Below, piece by piece: positions 53,182-64,000 of a DNA stretch of 64,000 nt. Each line of letters opens with the position of its first letter. Position 1 is the stretch's first letter. The DNA is from Wolfiporia cocos (taxonomy: Eukaryota; Basidiomycota; Agaricomycetes; Polyporales; Phaeolaceae). Under the pieces are notes generated by a model. That model worked only from the letters and a program-made list of their open reading frames with translations, was not told the DNA's origin and did not search any database. Position numbers and translations under genes: made by a program. The stretch is from positions 2,790,001 to 2,854,000 of the forward strand of contig JACCLO010000006.1 in the NCBI GenBank assembly GCA_029448655.1, read 5' to 3'.

Positions 53182-55604
53182 GGGGCGACCCGCACATGTG
53201 CACGCCGGAGGGCCTCGTCGCACAGCTGGGCGTACCTCGCCGCCGCTACACACAGGCCTATGCTTGCTATCGATGTCCCAGTATTGATGCAACTTTTTCT
53301 TCGAGCATTAGTCACCCATCAGTCACGATCGCCAAATTGCCGAACGCACGGCATCAGGCTGTCGGTGCGCTGCGGCCGGCCGGCATCACCACGCCATCAA
53401 TGGGAAGCTGAGTTCAATTTTGCCGACTGAGGTTTGTGGCTAATGTCACGCTCTGACTGCAATCTGCCTCTGTATCTTGACACAATGCAGAGACCCTCTC
53501 GGAAGATTACTACTCAGTCTTATGGATAGCAAGAAGGTTTTGGAAGGAGTTTGTCGTGTGAAAGAGTGAGCTGAAGTTCATCAATAGCTCTGATTGGCAT
53601 CATTTGACGTTGTTCATTCTTTATCTCCTCATCTATTCAAATTTCCACTTGACAGAGTTGTGCAGATGGCAAGATAGTCCTACTATACAGATTTTCATTT
53701 TTTTGGATTGGAGGGAGTAGAGCTAAACGCAGAATTGCATTACTGTTGCGATTGCATCGTAGGGCAAATGATAGTATGCCACTCGGGCGCGGGCTCTATG
53801 CGGGGCGCGCCCATGGTCCCGGGCGGCTGCGAGCCTGCCTGCACACAAGTGGCCGGTTCCACGTGCGTCGATGTTTCCGGTGATCTGCGGGCAGCGATTA
53901 CTTATTGATTAATGGGTGGCGATCAGTGCTCCGGTCGTCATCGCTCGAGGCACCGCCGACTTAGCAGTCAGTTAGACTATCTTGCGGCATCTAGCACACA
54001 TCCACATCCATGCATATGGGTGGACGCTCGTCCGCTGTCGTGCCCGCCCTTCATGGTGATCGCCGCGCCGTGCCTCGACCTGCGCACCGTGTACGTAACC
54101 TCCTTCGCAGATCGTCGCCCGGCCACATCGGCATGCACGCTCATTTCCATTTCCCATTTTCAAATTCGACTTTCGCGAGAAATAGGAGACACCCCAGCGC
54201 GCCCTGCTCTCCGCCTCCGACCCCGCTGCGCGCGCCCTGTCCTTGCATTCGAGTACGCGGGGCGCCACGCGCGGCAGGCTGACCGCACACGTGGGCGCGG
54301 GAGGATCAGCAGGCCCCAGCGCCCCGAGTACGTTCGCGAGAGGGCGTGTCACCGGGTCGCGCGGGCGGTGTCATGCGCGGGAGGCGCCGCTGTCAGGCGG
54401 CGTGTCTCGGTGGAGGCGTCTGAATTGGGCTCGTGATGAGATGGAGGTTCCGTCCTGAGATGGTGGTCGGGCTAATTTGGGAATTTGGGACGGGGGGTTC
54501 TCGGATAGCTTGAGACGGGCAGGGATGGTGAATTGGTGGTGATCCGCGGATGCGGCTGTCTGGCTGGGCTCGTATGCAGACGTGGCGAAGTGCACCCTAC
54601 CGCTGCGGGCGTACACCACATCCTGCTTCGTGAGCTGTGGAAGAAGCAAACCGAGCGTGAATCTTCAGCCTGGCCAGGGCTATGAATCGTCGTCATAGGC
54701 AAAGAAGGCCACGAACCGGCATCATTGCTTCAGGACGGAGGGCACGTATGGCAATGCAAGGCTCGTGCCGGACAGTGGACAGCGCATGAATAGCTGGAGA
54801 AGAACAGGGCTTACGACAATAGAACGCGTCGGCGGGGATGTGCAATAGAGTCTCGTCGAACGCTCCCAGGCACGCGGACACGAGGCGCACCATGCCGGGT
54901 TCGTCGCCTGCGTTCTCGCGTGTTCTCGCGTCAGAAGTGCTGGTGCTTAAATGCTGCCAGCGGGCTGGGTCGTGGTTCTGGTCTCGCGGCTGATGTCATG
55001 CTGCGGCGCGGCTGGGGCGGTGTGAAGACGGCTGGCCATGGGGCGACGAGGGGCTCGAAGACTCTCCGCAGAGCGAGAGAGGGTGCGGCGGCGAAGCGAC
55101 GGGTAGCACGAGTGCGCGGCGAGACGAGCGAAGGCGGACACCGCCCGCTGCACCGACGCATGCCGACCCGGTGCAGCGGTACGCACACAATTGGGGCAGA
55201 CGCATCCGCCCTGCCGGGTCGCAGATGACAAATGCGGGGTGATCGCGGGTCAGGAGACAGCGCGTTCGCTCGGCAACACTCGGCAATGCGCGAGTGATGG
55301 ATGCGGGGTAGCGTCGTCACACTCGCCCGCCCAGTCGCACCCAGCCGTGCAGCGATGCTCGAGCCCTGCCTGGCCGTCGCTGCCCGTGCTGCGAGCGGTG
55401 ACGCGGCGACGCAGCAGCGCACGGCGCACAGACGGCGGACAGGAGTTCGTGGTGGCGCAGTGGCGGCCGCAGGCGTGATAGGGTTTGCTGTGCGTGTGAA
55501 GACGTGAAATGTGGAGGGGCGGAGTGCGCGCCGCCAAAGCGCTGGAGTAGTGGCAAGGACGCCGTCGCTTGCCACCGCTGATCGGAGCCTGTCCCGCTTC
55601 TGCA

Positions 55605-55610
55605 TATAAG
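55605..55610 (+). promoter_or_regulatory. TATA box of the small disordered-protein gene
   Basis: TATAAG lies 76 bp before the ATG and is followed by a CT-rich initiator tract (CCTCTACCTTCCTCTCCCTC). This is a well-formed fungal core promoter, and the tract helps to fix the start. Confidence 0.65.
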
Positions 55611-55680
55611 CACCATCCGCGTCCCAGCCAGCCCCTCTACCTTCCTCTCCCTCTTTCATCCTCATCGCCACCCACGCAAC

Positions 55681-56448
55681 ATGTCCTCTGCGCCCGCCCA
55701 GCCGATCCCCATCGAGGGACACGCCCACGGCCACCACGCCCGCCACCGCGCCGCCTCCGACGCCTTCTCCTCCGACTCGGACGCCTCCTCCCCGCAGACG
55801 CCCTCCGCCCCGCCGCTCCCGCCGCCCGCGGGCCCGCGCATCGCGTCCTCCTCCCCGATCCTCTCCTACTTCCTCTCCCAGGCGTCGTCGTCCCCCACGA
55901 GCAAGTCGCCCCCGGGCACCTTCCCCTTCCGCCGCGCGTTCGGCCCCCCCGTCCTTGACGGTGAGTCGCCCGCCCTGCCGCATGCCGCGCGCTGACTGAC
56001 GCTGTGCCGCGCAGACGACGAGTCGCCCGAGCGCAAGCCCGCGCACGCGCGCCGCGCGAGCTCCGCGTGGGCGGGCACCGAGCGCCCCGCCCCCGCCGCG
56101 CCCGTCCCCGCGGAGCAGCACGAGCGCACCGCGGGCGTCCTCCGCCGCCTCTCGCTCGGCGGCGCACTCGGCCGCGTGAGTCCGCCCGCCCCTCTCTTCC
56201 TCAGCCGCTGACCCTGACCCTGGCGCCCTCCGCAGCCGCAGCTCCCAGCCACTTTCAAAGTCCGCAGCGACTCCCCGCCCGGCGGCGCGGCCGGCGACGC
56301 GCAGGCGCGCGCGCAGGTGCCGACGCTCCAGACGCCGCGCAAGGCCCGCCGCGCGAACACGCTCGCGCCCGGCACCGCCCGCCCGCCGCGCGCGCCGTCG
56401 CCGATGGGCGAGCGCATCCTCAAGGGCCACTTTGACGGCTTCAACTGA
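55681..56448 (+). CDS. Small conserved basidiomycete protein, function unknown (217 aa)
   Basis: Exons 55681-55960, 56015-56175 and 56236-56448 join to 218 codons. The protein is mostly disordered (Ser, Pro and Ala-rich) but carries short stretches that look conserved. These are a His-rich start (EGHAHGHHARHR), SPILSYFLSQASSSPTSK, GTFPFRRAFGPPV, AGVLRRLSLGGALGR with an RRLS phospho-motif, a TPRKARRANT basic patch with Thr, and the C-terminal PSPMGERILKGHFDGFN. From memory, similar proteins with this C-terminus occur across mushrooms, without known function. The clear TATA box and CT tract suggest strong expression. Very high GC opens a long antisense frame that I reject. Confidence 0.8.
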
Positions 56449-59400
56449 GCGCGTGGCTCGCGCGGAACCCCGGTACACCGTCTTTGGTCACCCGCCCCCG
56501 GCCCTGCGTCCTACTCGTGCTCTCGCTCTCGCTACCCATCGCCACCTTCCTCGGACCTCCCCCCTTTGCGTCTAATCCCGCTCTCGCGCTTCCTATCGGA
56601 AGCGAGTCCTGTCGCTTGTGCGGCACCGCCATCGTCTACCCGCTCCCGCTTCCGCCGCCCCTGTCTGGCGCCACGGCCGCATCGTGCCACTTTTATCAGC
56701 GGCATGTAGCGTGCCCCAGCCGATCGCATCCGCATCTACGTCTGCATCCCCATCTGATATTCGATCTTGCCACATAGACAACGCACGCCATCCACGTCTC
56801 GCAAAAGTGGTGCGATGCCACGATGGGCTGCGGAGGCGGCTTGGCGTTGGGGGCTAGTGTCCCGCCGCGCGAGCTCGGCTCAGCTCGCTGTAGAGCGGCC
56901 TTGCGCAAACTCCGCTCGCTTCGCCGTCGCGCGCCTGGTTACTTCCTCTTTCCCCGCTGCACCTCCGCGCATGCGCCTGTCTTCACTATCGCGCCCGCTC
57001 ATCATCTCCGCATCTGCACCGCCATCACCCGCATCGCCGTCACCTCATCAAGCTGAAATGTGTACAACACGTATCATCGCCCGCATAATGTATTGGGTAT
57101 AGGTCTCGTGCTCGTTCGTATGGTATATTTAAACGGAATGGAATGGACTGCGTTTTGGGTTTCTCTGTTGATGCTCGGTGTACAGTATGGTTGTAACGAT
57201 TATATTTGAATCAGTTGGTTGATTGGTCCGTCGTGGCGCTGTTGCGATTCTTGGTTTGAGAGTGGATAATGAGCGAAGTACCCGAGAAGACGACTGGCGC
57301 AAACGCAAACGCAAATGCTCCGCCAGTCTGTTGGAAGTGCGCACGCGTCCGGCGCGGCGCACGGGTGCGATCTCGTCGCCACGGCGGGGGACGACCTAAA
57401 AAGGGAACGCGGTGGAGTGAGCTCAGACCGGCAGGTGGTGCGATACGCACCTGGTTACGGAAGAGGGGCGCGCAGGATATATAGTCAAGGAGCGAAAATG
57501 CACATGCCTTACGCGATCGCTGAGATCCCATCCGACGCTCGAAGCAGAGGAGTGCCGGGCAGTGGCATAGCTGAAGTAGGCGCCGCCTGAACTGCAACAG
57601 TCTTGATTGGTCTGACTGGCCTCTGCCGTTCTACGGGGCTCCGCGCACCGACGTAGTCGGTCATGGAAGGAGCAGTCGGCGCTAGTTGCGTAGATCCGGG
57701 AGATCTGCTACAGGGTTATGCCTCTGTGGTCGTGCGTTGTGGGGCTAGCTCACTTCACGTTCAGGCCCAGGCTCCAAGCTTGGGGCTTGGAGCTTGGAGC
57801 TCCGAGGGCGGTGCCGTCGATCCAACTCTATATTCACATCGTGCAAGGGTTATGATAGCCTGCTGTCTGTAGTCGAGCGATGTAAGCTGATCATCGTCTC
57901 TCGTGTCCGTCGGCGCCGCTGCTGTGTACATAAGACTTGTCGGCAGGCATGTCCTAGCATCCGAGACAGACCGTACTGGCATCAGGATAGTAGGGAGTCC
58001 ATTACTATCGCTGGATCCCTTCTGCACAATTTCGATGGCACGCGAGTGAGCAAGCAACGCATGCCCCGTTTGTGACACGGACAATAGATTCTCAACAAAA
58101 CATGTTCTTCTAGAGCAACGGGCGCTTGTTCGCGCGTCAAGTCGAAAGTAGGACGTCCTATGTACAACTTCTACAGGCCGAAGATCTCAATATACAGCGA
58201 GTCGTGAATAGGCAAGCACTGGAAGCGCCCGATATTGCCTTTTCCAGCGACCAATGGAGTGTTCCGATTGGTTCCGCGGGCGCCTTCCAGCTTTGCGAAA
58301 ACACTCTAATCTCGCTTATTCTTGTGGTCCATTCATGTCTACCGGCAAGCCAACGCCAATCTGGCCTTGCGCGGGCGCCACTGTCATTTTAGTGTAAATC
58401 TGGGATTTCGAGGCTCCTCGGGCCTTGGCCAGCTGCGCGCGACCGAGTGATCTGGGTCAGCCCGCGCATTCTGTCTGCGATTGTTCATTGAAAATCCTCG
58501 CGTAGCTCGCGTGGACGGCGAGGTCTCCGATACCTCGGGCTGCTCGGAAAGTTCAATGCTTAGCATCAGGGAAAATGAAGCAGCTGTGACACTAAGCGCT
58601 GACGGTAGGATCCTGCACCCTCGCCCATTCGGTTCTTGTGGCTCAGGTTATCACGCCGATAGCAATATCATGAGTCAGATACAGTAGAGTTGTCGGCGAC
58701 TCGGAATAGCCTTACCGCCCGTTTTAGTCGTTTCATAGCGCCACATCGCCGCAAGTCCTGGGCCGACATGCCAGGAGAACAGAACACCACGGCATCAAGC
58801 TCAGAAGACCTTCGGATGGATGCCCGAGTCAAGCAGGGTGCATCTGTGTGACTTCAGTATAACTGGACTGCACGCAGCGTAGTGTCGCCCCGTTCATCCT
58901 ACCTCAACACAGTTGCAATCCGCGCGAGGTTGAGCATCGGATGAAAATGATCGCCCCATCCCCCCTCCCTCACCTTTGTTCCATGCCATAAACACGCCTC
59001 TACCCTTGGCTGATGGCGGGTTCAGATGCATTCCGAAACCCCTCTAGTGTCCACTGGTATAGGATATATCCTCTTCTCGAATGACAGGCAGGTATGTTTG
59101 AACACTGGCGTGATTTACCAATTAATCCAGATAAAGTCATTGACCGGCTGAACGCACCAAAAGCGCCACTGAGCACTCTGAGCCAGGGACTCAGAGATCC
59201 AGTGCATTTAACATTCCTGATGCGCTCCCGTGACAGACGTTGTTATGAATGGCTGATGTTGTGCCTGACAGGAATGTAGAAATTTAGGTCGTGCCGCAAT
59301 GCGGCAGCGCCCTGCTGCCCGCAGGCGACCATGCTTCAGTGTAATTGGATCATTGACAAGCGCGTGCCGGTGGGTACATCAAATCCTCAGCTGTGTACCT

Positions 59401-60216
59401 ACCGACCACCTGGAATCAAATCGGCGCGTTATACGATTTCTAGCCCATCTAGCCCAGCCGTACGGTAGGTACGCTCACCCCAACCCGACTGCTTCCACGC
59501 CGTGGGGACTAGACCGCGCCCATACACCGCTCCCGGTCCTCGCGATTCCAATATGGACGAGTTCCAGACCCACTGAGGCTACCTACGTGCTCGATCTCGC
59601 CGCCAGATGCAATGAACCCCTTTGTCCGGGTGTCGCTGCGGATTTTGCTTGGATTATCCTGAAGTAGTAGTATCCATGGGTACGATCACGAAACGCACCA
59701 GTAACGCCTGGCGAAACCTCTGGTCACTCCGCGATTAGGTATAGCGTACCTTGGGATTCCCTGACCTCCTGTCCGGTACACATAAATGGGCTTGCCCGCT
59801 CATGGCGCCCGGATTCGAGCTGTCTTGCCACCGTGGCAGCAGACCCTATCGTGTGATCATTGATTCATTCATTGGTCAATATTCAACGTCCGAGTGTGGT
59901 ACACGTGCCAAGGATGCCTTTAAGGGCGGGTGGCGCGGTAATCTGCATTGCACAGCTGTCCTCATGCTTAACCTTGTACTGGATCCCCTGCTTTACTATC
60001 GGGTAGGGGCCGAAAACATCGCTTTGACATGATCCGAAACACCCATCGTCTTGCAAATAGATCTGGATGCTTTTGGGACTATCCGCACTAGCAGCTGCAT
60101 GGGGGTGCTGATCTGCAACACAGCCGCTGCAACGGGAGCTGCTACTTAGTGACCCAGGTCACCACTTATAATTTTCGCCCTACACCACACCGAATACTGA
60201 TGATGATCCAGCCAGC
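56449..60216. other. Gene-poor stretch, no gene recognised
   Basis: After the 3' flank of the small conserved gene there are 3.7 kb with only short frames. A small purine/pyrimidine-skewed duplication (AAGCTTGGGGCTTGGAGCTT region) lies at about 57776-57800. I see no transposase, reverse transcriptase or RNA gene. Confidence 0.4.
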
Positions 60217-61833
60217 ATGCCGTGAGGACACCGTTTCGCCTCAGTGTCATTTCTGACGCTCCACTCTACAGGCACCTTCGTGTCGAAGACTCGTATTATG
60301 TGGCTGCAGGTAATTATTCATATTGCCCGTTGCGCATTCAGAGCCGATGTAAAGCGCTGAATGTTGAATCCTGACAGCGCTGTACTGGTACGACTACTCT
60401 TTAACGTTCGGCAGTGAAGTGCGGTATATCTGGCGTGCAAAGGGGAAGCTATCAGTGGTATCCTGCCTCTTCTACATCATCAGATATTCTGCGATGGCGC
60501 ATTCATTGTGTGTGGTTCTACAAAGCAACCAATGGACGCGCAAGGAAAACACCGAGACAGAAGCTGTACGTCGCGGCTGCTCAGATTAACCACAACCTGG
60601 GCGACACTAATAGCCTCGGCTCAGGAGATGTGAATTGATACTCCCTCCTGTTTTCGACTTCTGTATACTGAAAAGCAAACGTGTACAGCTGTTACAAGCT
60701 GGTGGAAACACAATTTGCTTTCGAACTTGCGATCCTAGCCTGCGGAGCCGGTATGTTTGCACGGCTGTCTGGGACGTGAAACAGCGCACAAGACTTATAC
60801 TTGGACAGTGTTCTCCGGGATCAGAGCATATGCTCTCTCTGAGAAAAGAAGATTGCTGTTAATTCTGATATGGTTGCTGATTCCATTGAATCCTGCCTTG
60901 TATGCCGTGAGTGATCCTGTTAGCCTTTCCTGAACTTTGTGCTTAACGACAGTCCCTACTGCAGTATTCCTTCTTTCGGACGCAGACAAAGTTCTACGAA
61001 GACCTCTTACGCTCTGTAGAATGTGAATCCATTTACTTTAATGATGGCACTTAGTGAGTCCGACAGAGACATTGATCTGGCTCATAACTCATTAGGTTGT
61101 CAATCTCGCAGTCGTAAGGATGAAATCTGCGTGTATGACCTCTCGCTCCACTAATTGGTGCATGCAGCGATGGTTGCCTCCAGAATATCGGCCATGCTGT
61201 CCGAGGGCCTCGTACTCTTCACCTGCTGGCTCAACCTTCGGTGGCACCGGTCCCCAAACGCACAAATTGTCTATCAGAACGGGGCACCATCGCTAGCGAG
61301 AGCTGTGTGCGAAAGCAGTGAGCTTCACGGCATCATAGCATCACTGCTCGCTTATGGACTGTCCTTCTGCAGGTGCCATGTATTTCGCGTACGTCGTTCC
61401 TGCCCGCCGGCTCGCACAGATACTTGCGGAACTAATCAAGACGAAGGGGGCTCTTCCTCTTGAACTTTGCATGCATAATTGTGTGCAACCTACCTGCCCA
61501 GCGCACGCAGGTCAGGCCTGCTTCTATGCTGTGTGCGCCGTGGCTCGAGTCGTATTATTCGTGCCTATCCGGCCAAGCCTGTTCGCGGGACTACACCCGG
61601 TTCGCGAATCTGTTCTCGGTCTGGATTGCACTGTTCGCGAGCCTATTTTCCCTACCTTGACCTCCGTGCATTGCTGATCAATCGACAGCTTCGTCTCCAT
61701 CCTTACGGCACGCTTTATCCTCCACTTACGAGAGTCCACAGACGAAGCCGACGTGACTATGTCTATGTCTGGCATCTTGGGAGGTATGCCCTCTGTTGTT
61801 CTTACGTCAGATCACGACACCCAGGCCTCCTAG
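60217..61833 (+). CDS. DUF6533-type multi-pass membrane protein (basidiomycete family)
   Basis: Probable integral membrane protein of the basidiomycete DUF6533 family, function unknown. The diagnostic N-terminal domain reads YWYDYSLTFGSEVRYIWRAK and then LFYIIRY at 60378-60507. Further blocks are a hydrophobic helix at about 60692-60750, FSGIRAYALSEKRRLLLILI (about 60810), RISAMLSEGLVLFTCWLNLRW (about 61180-61245), VWIALFASLFSLP (about 61629) and the family-like C-terminus FILHLRESTDEADVTMSM ending at 61833. The proposed start has a 5-nt first exon (60217-60221) followed by exons 60272-60309 and 60378-60507; later boundaries are only partly resolved. Some segments may have drifted, so a recent pseudogene is possible. 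Confidence 0.62.
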
Positions 61834-62570
61834 CCAAAGCTCCCCTCCGTATTACTACTATGTCAACGGTGAAAACCATTGTCTGTAATAGACCATGTTA
61901 TTCACTGACACTGTGCGACTTGTAGGGCGGGCGGAAATTGTGGCTAGAGGGAACCTACATAATATAGACCACCTGGATAATGCAACAGAAAGGCAGAAGG
62001 CTAGTCTGGATGATGCTTATATCGCGGGCGTTGATGCAGATGCCTCAAGCTCGATCAGATCGGCATGATCGGAGATCCAAGGGAAGCGCTTGCTTACCTG
62101 ATGCGAGACGGTCGTTCAGATTCATGATTACGACCGACGTTGTGGACAGTACTATTCAGTCAAAGCGCATATCGCCCGTTTGATTGTTTTGCTAGATGCT
62201 GATCTGCCTGGTATGCTGAGCTGCTCAACTTCCTCATTGTATGTTGAAACAAGCCTGGAAGTGTCCCGGGATAGCAGAAAGTCCTTGACGCAAATACGCA
62301 GGGCGTCTCTTCGTCCGATGTCTACCGAAAGTCGTGATATTTATCGCCCAGGCAACGGCTACGAGCGTGGCAGCTTGCATTGGCCGCAACATCCGGATTC
62401 AGCAATGTGTACTCAACCGCAGGACTTTTCTGAGGTCTACCTGGGCATGGACTAAACCGTTTAATGGTTTGAACGAGCTGCAGGGCCGAGTCTGAGCCAA
62501 CAGTTGGTGGTGATATCAATTTAAAAATCGATGCACTCATTAGGCTGATTGTGCCCCTGTACTACATGCA
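61834..62570. other. Spacer between the DUF6533-type gene and its convergent neighbour
   Basis: About 740 bp with only short frames. The equivalent interval in the second tandem copy is some 500 bp shorter, so this stretch contains an insertion or the other copy has a deletion. Confidence 0.4.
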
Positions 62571-62588
62571 TAGAGATCACGACTCGTT

Positions 62589-62840
62589 GAACTGTGGGTA
62601 CCCCCCCCGCAAATGCTTTCACGCGTCATTCACTGCAAGCTTTTGACCCACAGGTTCCAGCCGCATACCTTTGTGAAGCATGGCGCCGGACAGCAGCTCC
62701 GGGTTGTTCCTGGAAAGTGCGGCCAAGCCCGTATACCAGCGTGAGCGGACGTCCACGTTTAGGTTATGCGTAATACGGTGCCAAAGGAAGCGTTCGACAT
62801 CAGTGAGCCAAACGTTTAGCCAGATGCTATGGCATATCAC
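62589..62840 (-). pseudogene. Decayed copy of the unknown convergent gene (B1)
   Basis: Minus-strand remnant encoding VRSRWYTGLAALSRNNPELL and then KGMRLEPVGQKLAVNDA. It aligns residue for residue with the C-terminus of the gene at the right edge (VRSRWCTGLVALARSDPELL). The codon matching Trp in the other copy (TGG) is TGA here at about 62615, followed by a continuing homologous tail ending QFNES, so it is truncated by a nonsense change. The 5' part upstream of 62840 was not resolved. The protein family is unknown to me. Confidence 0.65.
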
Positions 62841-63027
62841 TTACTCTTGAAGGGCTAAATCAGCGCAAGAAGGCGCGCAAGCGCGACTACACATACCGTA
62901 CAGAACATTATCCAGCCCTCGTTCTGAAGCCAGCGTTCTTAGCGCACATGAAGAAGCGTCTGAGCGGCAGGTAGCGATGACGAGGTCGAGCTGTAGGGGA
63001 TTTCTCGGGTTATGTGTGCATTATACA

Positions 63028-63600
63028 GCATCTGTTGGCTCAACGCCCGGTGGCACCGGTCCCCATCTGCGCGCATTGTCCACAAAAACGGAGATCCCTC
63101 GCTAGCGAGGGCTGCATGCGAAAACAGCGATCCGTACGGCCTCATTGCATCACAGCTTACTCATTGACTGTCCTTCCGCCGGTGCCGTGTGTCTCATGTA
63201 CTTCGTTCCTGCCCATCGGCTCGCACGGATACCCGCAGAACCAATCATGACGAATGGGGCTCTTCTTCCTACATTTTGTTCGTGCAGAACTACATACAGG
63301 TCAGACCCCGTTCCACTAATACTTCGGCAGCATTGCTCACGCTCATCAGGCCGTACCTGCTCGCGGGACTACTCGCAAATCTCGGACTTGCTCTCGATCA
63401 GAATTGCACTATTCGTGGCCCGTTTGCTCTATGTTGACATCTGCGCGTCATCGACCTGTTGGAGTTTCGTCCCCCTCCTTACGGTGTGCTTCATATCTCA
63501 CCGAGAGGCGTTAGACCCGACAGATGATGCCGGTGTGACTGTGCCTGACGCTTTAGGGGGCGTGGCGTTTGTCGTCTTCGCGCCAGATTACAGTATCCAG
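63028..63600 (+). pseudogene. Partial second copy of the DUF6533-type gene, lacking its N-terminus
   Basis: The frame CWLNARWHRSPSARIVHKNG matches CWLNLRWHRSPNAQIVYQNG in the gene at 60217-61833, and DPSLARAACENS matches APSLARAVCESS. Downstream, MYFVPAHRLARI and the C-terminal FISHREALDPTDDAGVTV also have counterparts. The YDYxLTF N-terminal domain is absent: sequence upstream of 63000 belongs to the decayed convergent gene. It is therefore a 5'-truncated duplicate, probably not functional. Confidence 0.65.
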
Positions 63601-63813
63601 TTGAAAGGAACTACTTTATATAAGCACACACCTAGTCAATGAAGGGTCTTGAGATGAGCTGTGGCATGGCAGAAAGGCGGAAGCTAGAACAATGAAGCTT
63701 AAATAAACGTTTTCGACACACTCAAGCTAGAAGTGGCCAGCCATATGTGGTAATACTGATGTAGATATCGCTACATCTCCTAGGTTACACACACTTTCGT
63801 TGTTGTACTCGGG

Positions 63814-64000
63814 TTACAACTCATTGAACTGTGAGTATATCTCCTGGAGATCATTCCATGCATCGTTCTCTCCAAGATTTCGTCCCACAAGTCCCAACCG
63901 CACGCCTTTGCGAAGTGTTTTGAACACAGCTCCAGATAGTAGCTCTGGGTCGCTCCTAGCGAGTGCGACTAAGCCCGTGCACCAGCGCGAGCGGACGCTC
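63814..64000 (-). CDS. C-terminus of an unknown protein (B2), running off the right edge
   Basis: The open minus-strand frame from the window edge to a stop at 63814 reads VRSRWCTGLVALARSDPELL, then RKGVRLGLVGRNLGENDAWN, and ends EIYSQFNEL. I do not recognise the family. Its reality is supported by the homologous remnant at 62589-62840, with which it shares sequence and frame. It converges on the truncated DUF6533-type copy. Confidence 0.6.
   Translation of the reverse strand, partial: SVRSRWCTGLVALARSDPELLSGAVFKTLRKGVRLGLVGRNLGENDAWNDLQEIYSQFNEL

Larger units (their letters stand above)
50265..55680. other. GC-rich gene-poor stretch with no recognised gene
   Basis: Over 5.4 kb I recognise no family on either strand. 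Many overlapping open frames occur because of high GC (notably 52800-55600), but none shows consistent splicing or conserved motifs. The most gene-like signal is on the minus strand at about 54890-54371: an ATG frame beginning MVRLVSACLGAFDETLLHIP, then, after a possible intron, LTKQDVVYARSGRVHFATS. It ends near 54371 and I could not assign it. A 19-base C homopolymer is annotated separately. Confidence 0.35.

Noticed and set aside
54931..56478. 515-codon minus-strand open frame overlapping the small conserved gene
   Set aside because: Arg/Ala/Gly composition typical of GC-rich antisense. The sense strand has a TATA box, consistent splicing and conserved-looking motifs.

Overview
This is a nuclear genomic window from a filamentous fungus, almost certainly an agaricomycete basidiomycete. 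The genes carry many short introns of about 50-65 nt with GT..AG ends, and several families are typical of that group: DUF6533-type membrane proteins, an expanded family of small P-loop GTPases, a polyporopepsin-like aspartic protease and a mushroom-type cytochrome P450. I resolved exons by hand from splice signals, reading frame and recognisable family motifs. For eleven genes the joined exons give an intact open frame divisible by three; no software was run.

Layout. Positions 1-14.3 kb hold six paralogous P-loop GTPase genes in strictly alternating orientation (-,+,-,+,-,+). They read best as three copies of one divergent gene pair, and every copy keeps a 34-nt exon encoding the P-loop. Positions 14.7-24.4 kb are a conserved housekeeping block: a RAI1/DXO decapping nuclease, a cytochrome b5-domain protein divergent from it, mitochondrial Lon protease, an intron-containing tRNA-Val(CAC), and a disordered protein with in-frame 15-bp repeats. 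After a repeat-bearing gene-poor stretch (24.4-27.5 kb) come a P450, a PrpF-like isomerase, a secreted aspartic protease, a Pro/Ala-rich disordered protein, a full-length ABCC transporter, neutral trehalase and the autophagy lipase Atg15 (27.5-50.3 kb). Positions 50.3-55.7 kb are GC-rich with no gene I recognise. A small conserved disordered protein follows at 55.7-56.4 kb. The right end (60.2-64 kb) holds a DUF6533-type gene and an unknown convergent gene, duplicated in tandem and partly decayed.

Functions. The set covers stress carbohydrate metabolism (trehalase), mitochondrial proteostasis (Lon), RNA 5'-end quality control (RAI1/DXO), vacuolar lipid breakdown (Atg15), xenobiotic oxidation and export (P450, ABCC) and secretion (aspartic protease). 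I see no operon-like pathway linking them. The most unusual signals are the triplicated divergent GTPase pair, two microexons in active-site motifs (19 nt in the ABCC Walker A, 9 nt in trehalase signature 2), two probable GC-AG introns, and the duplicated convergent pair at the right edge.
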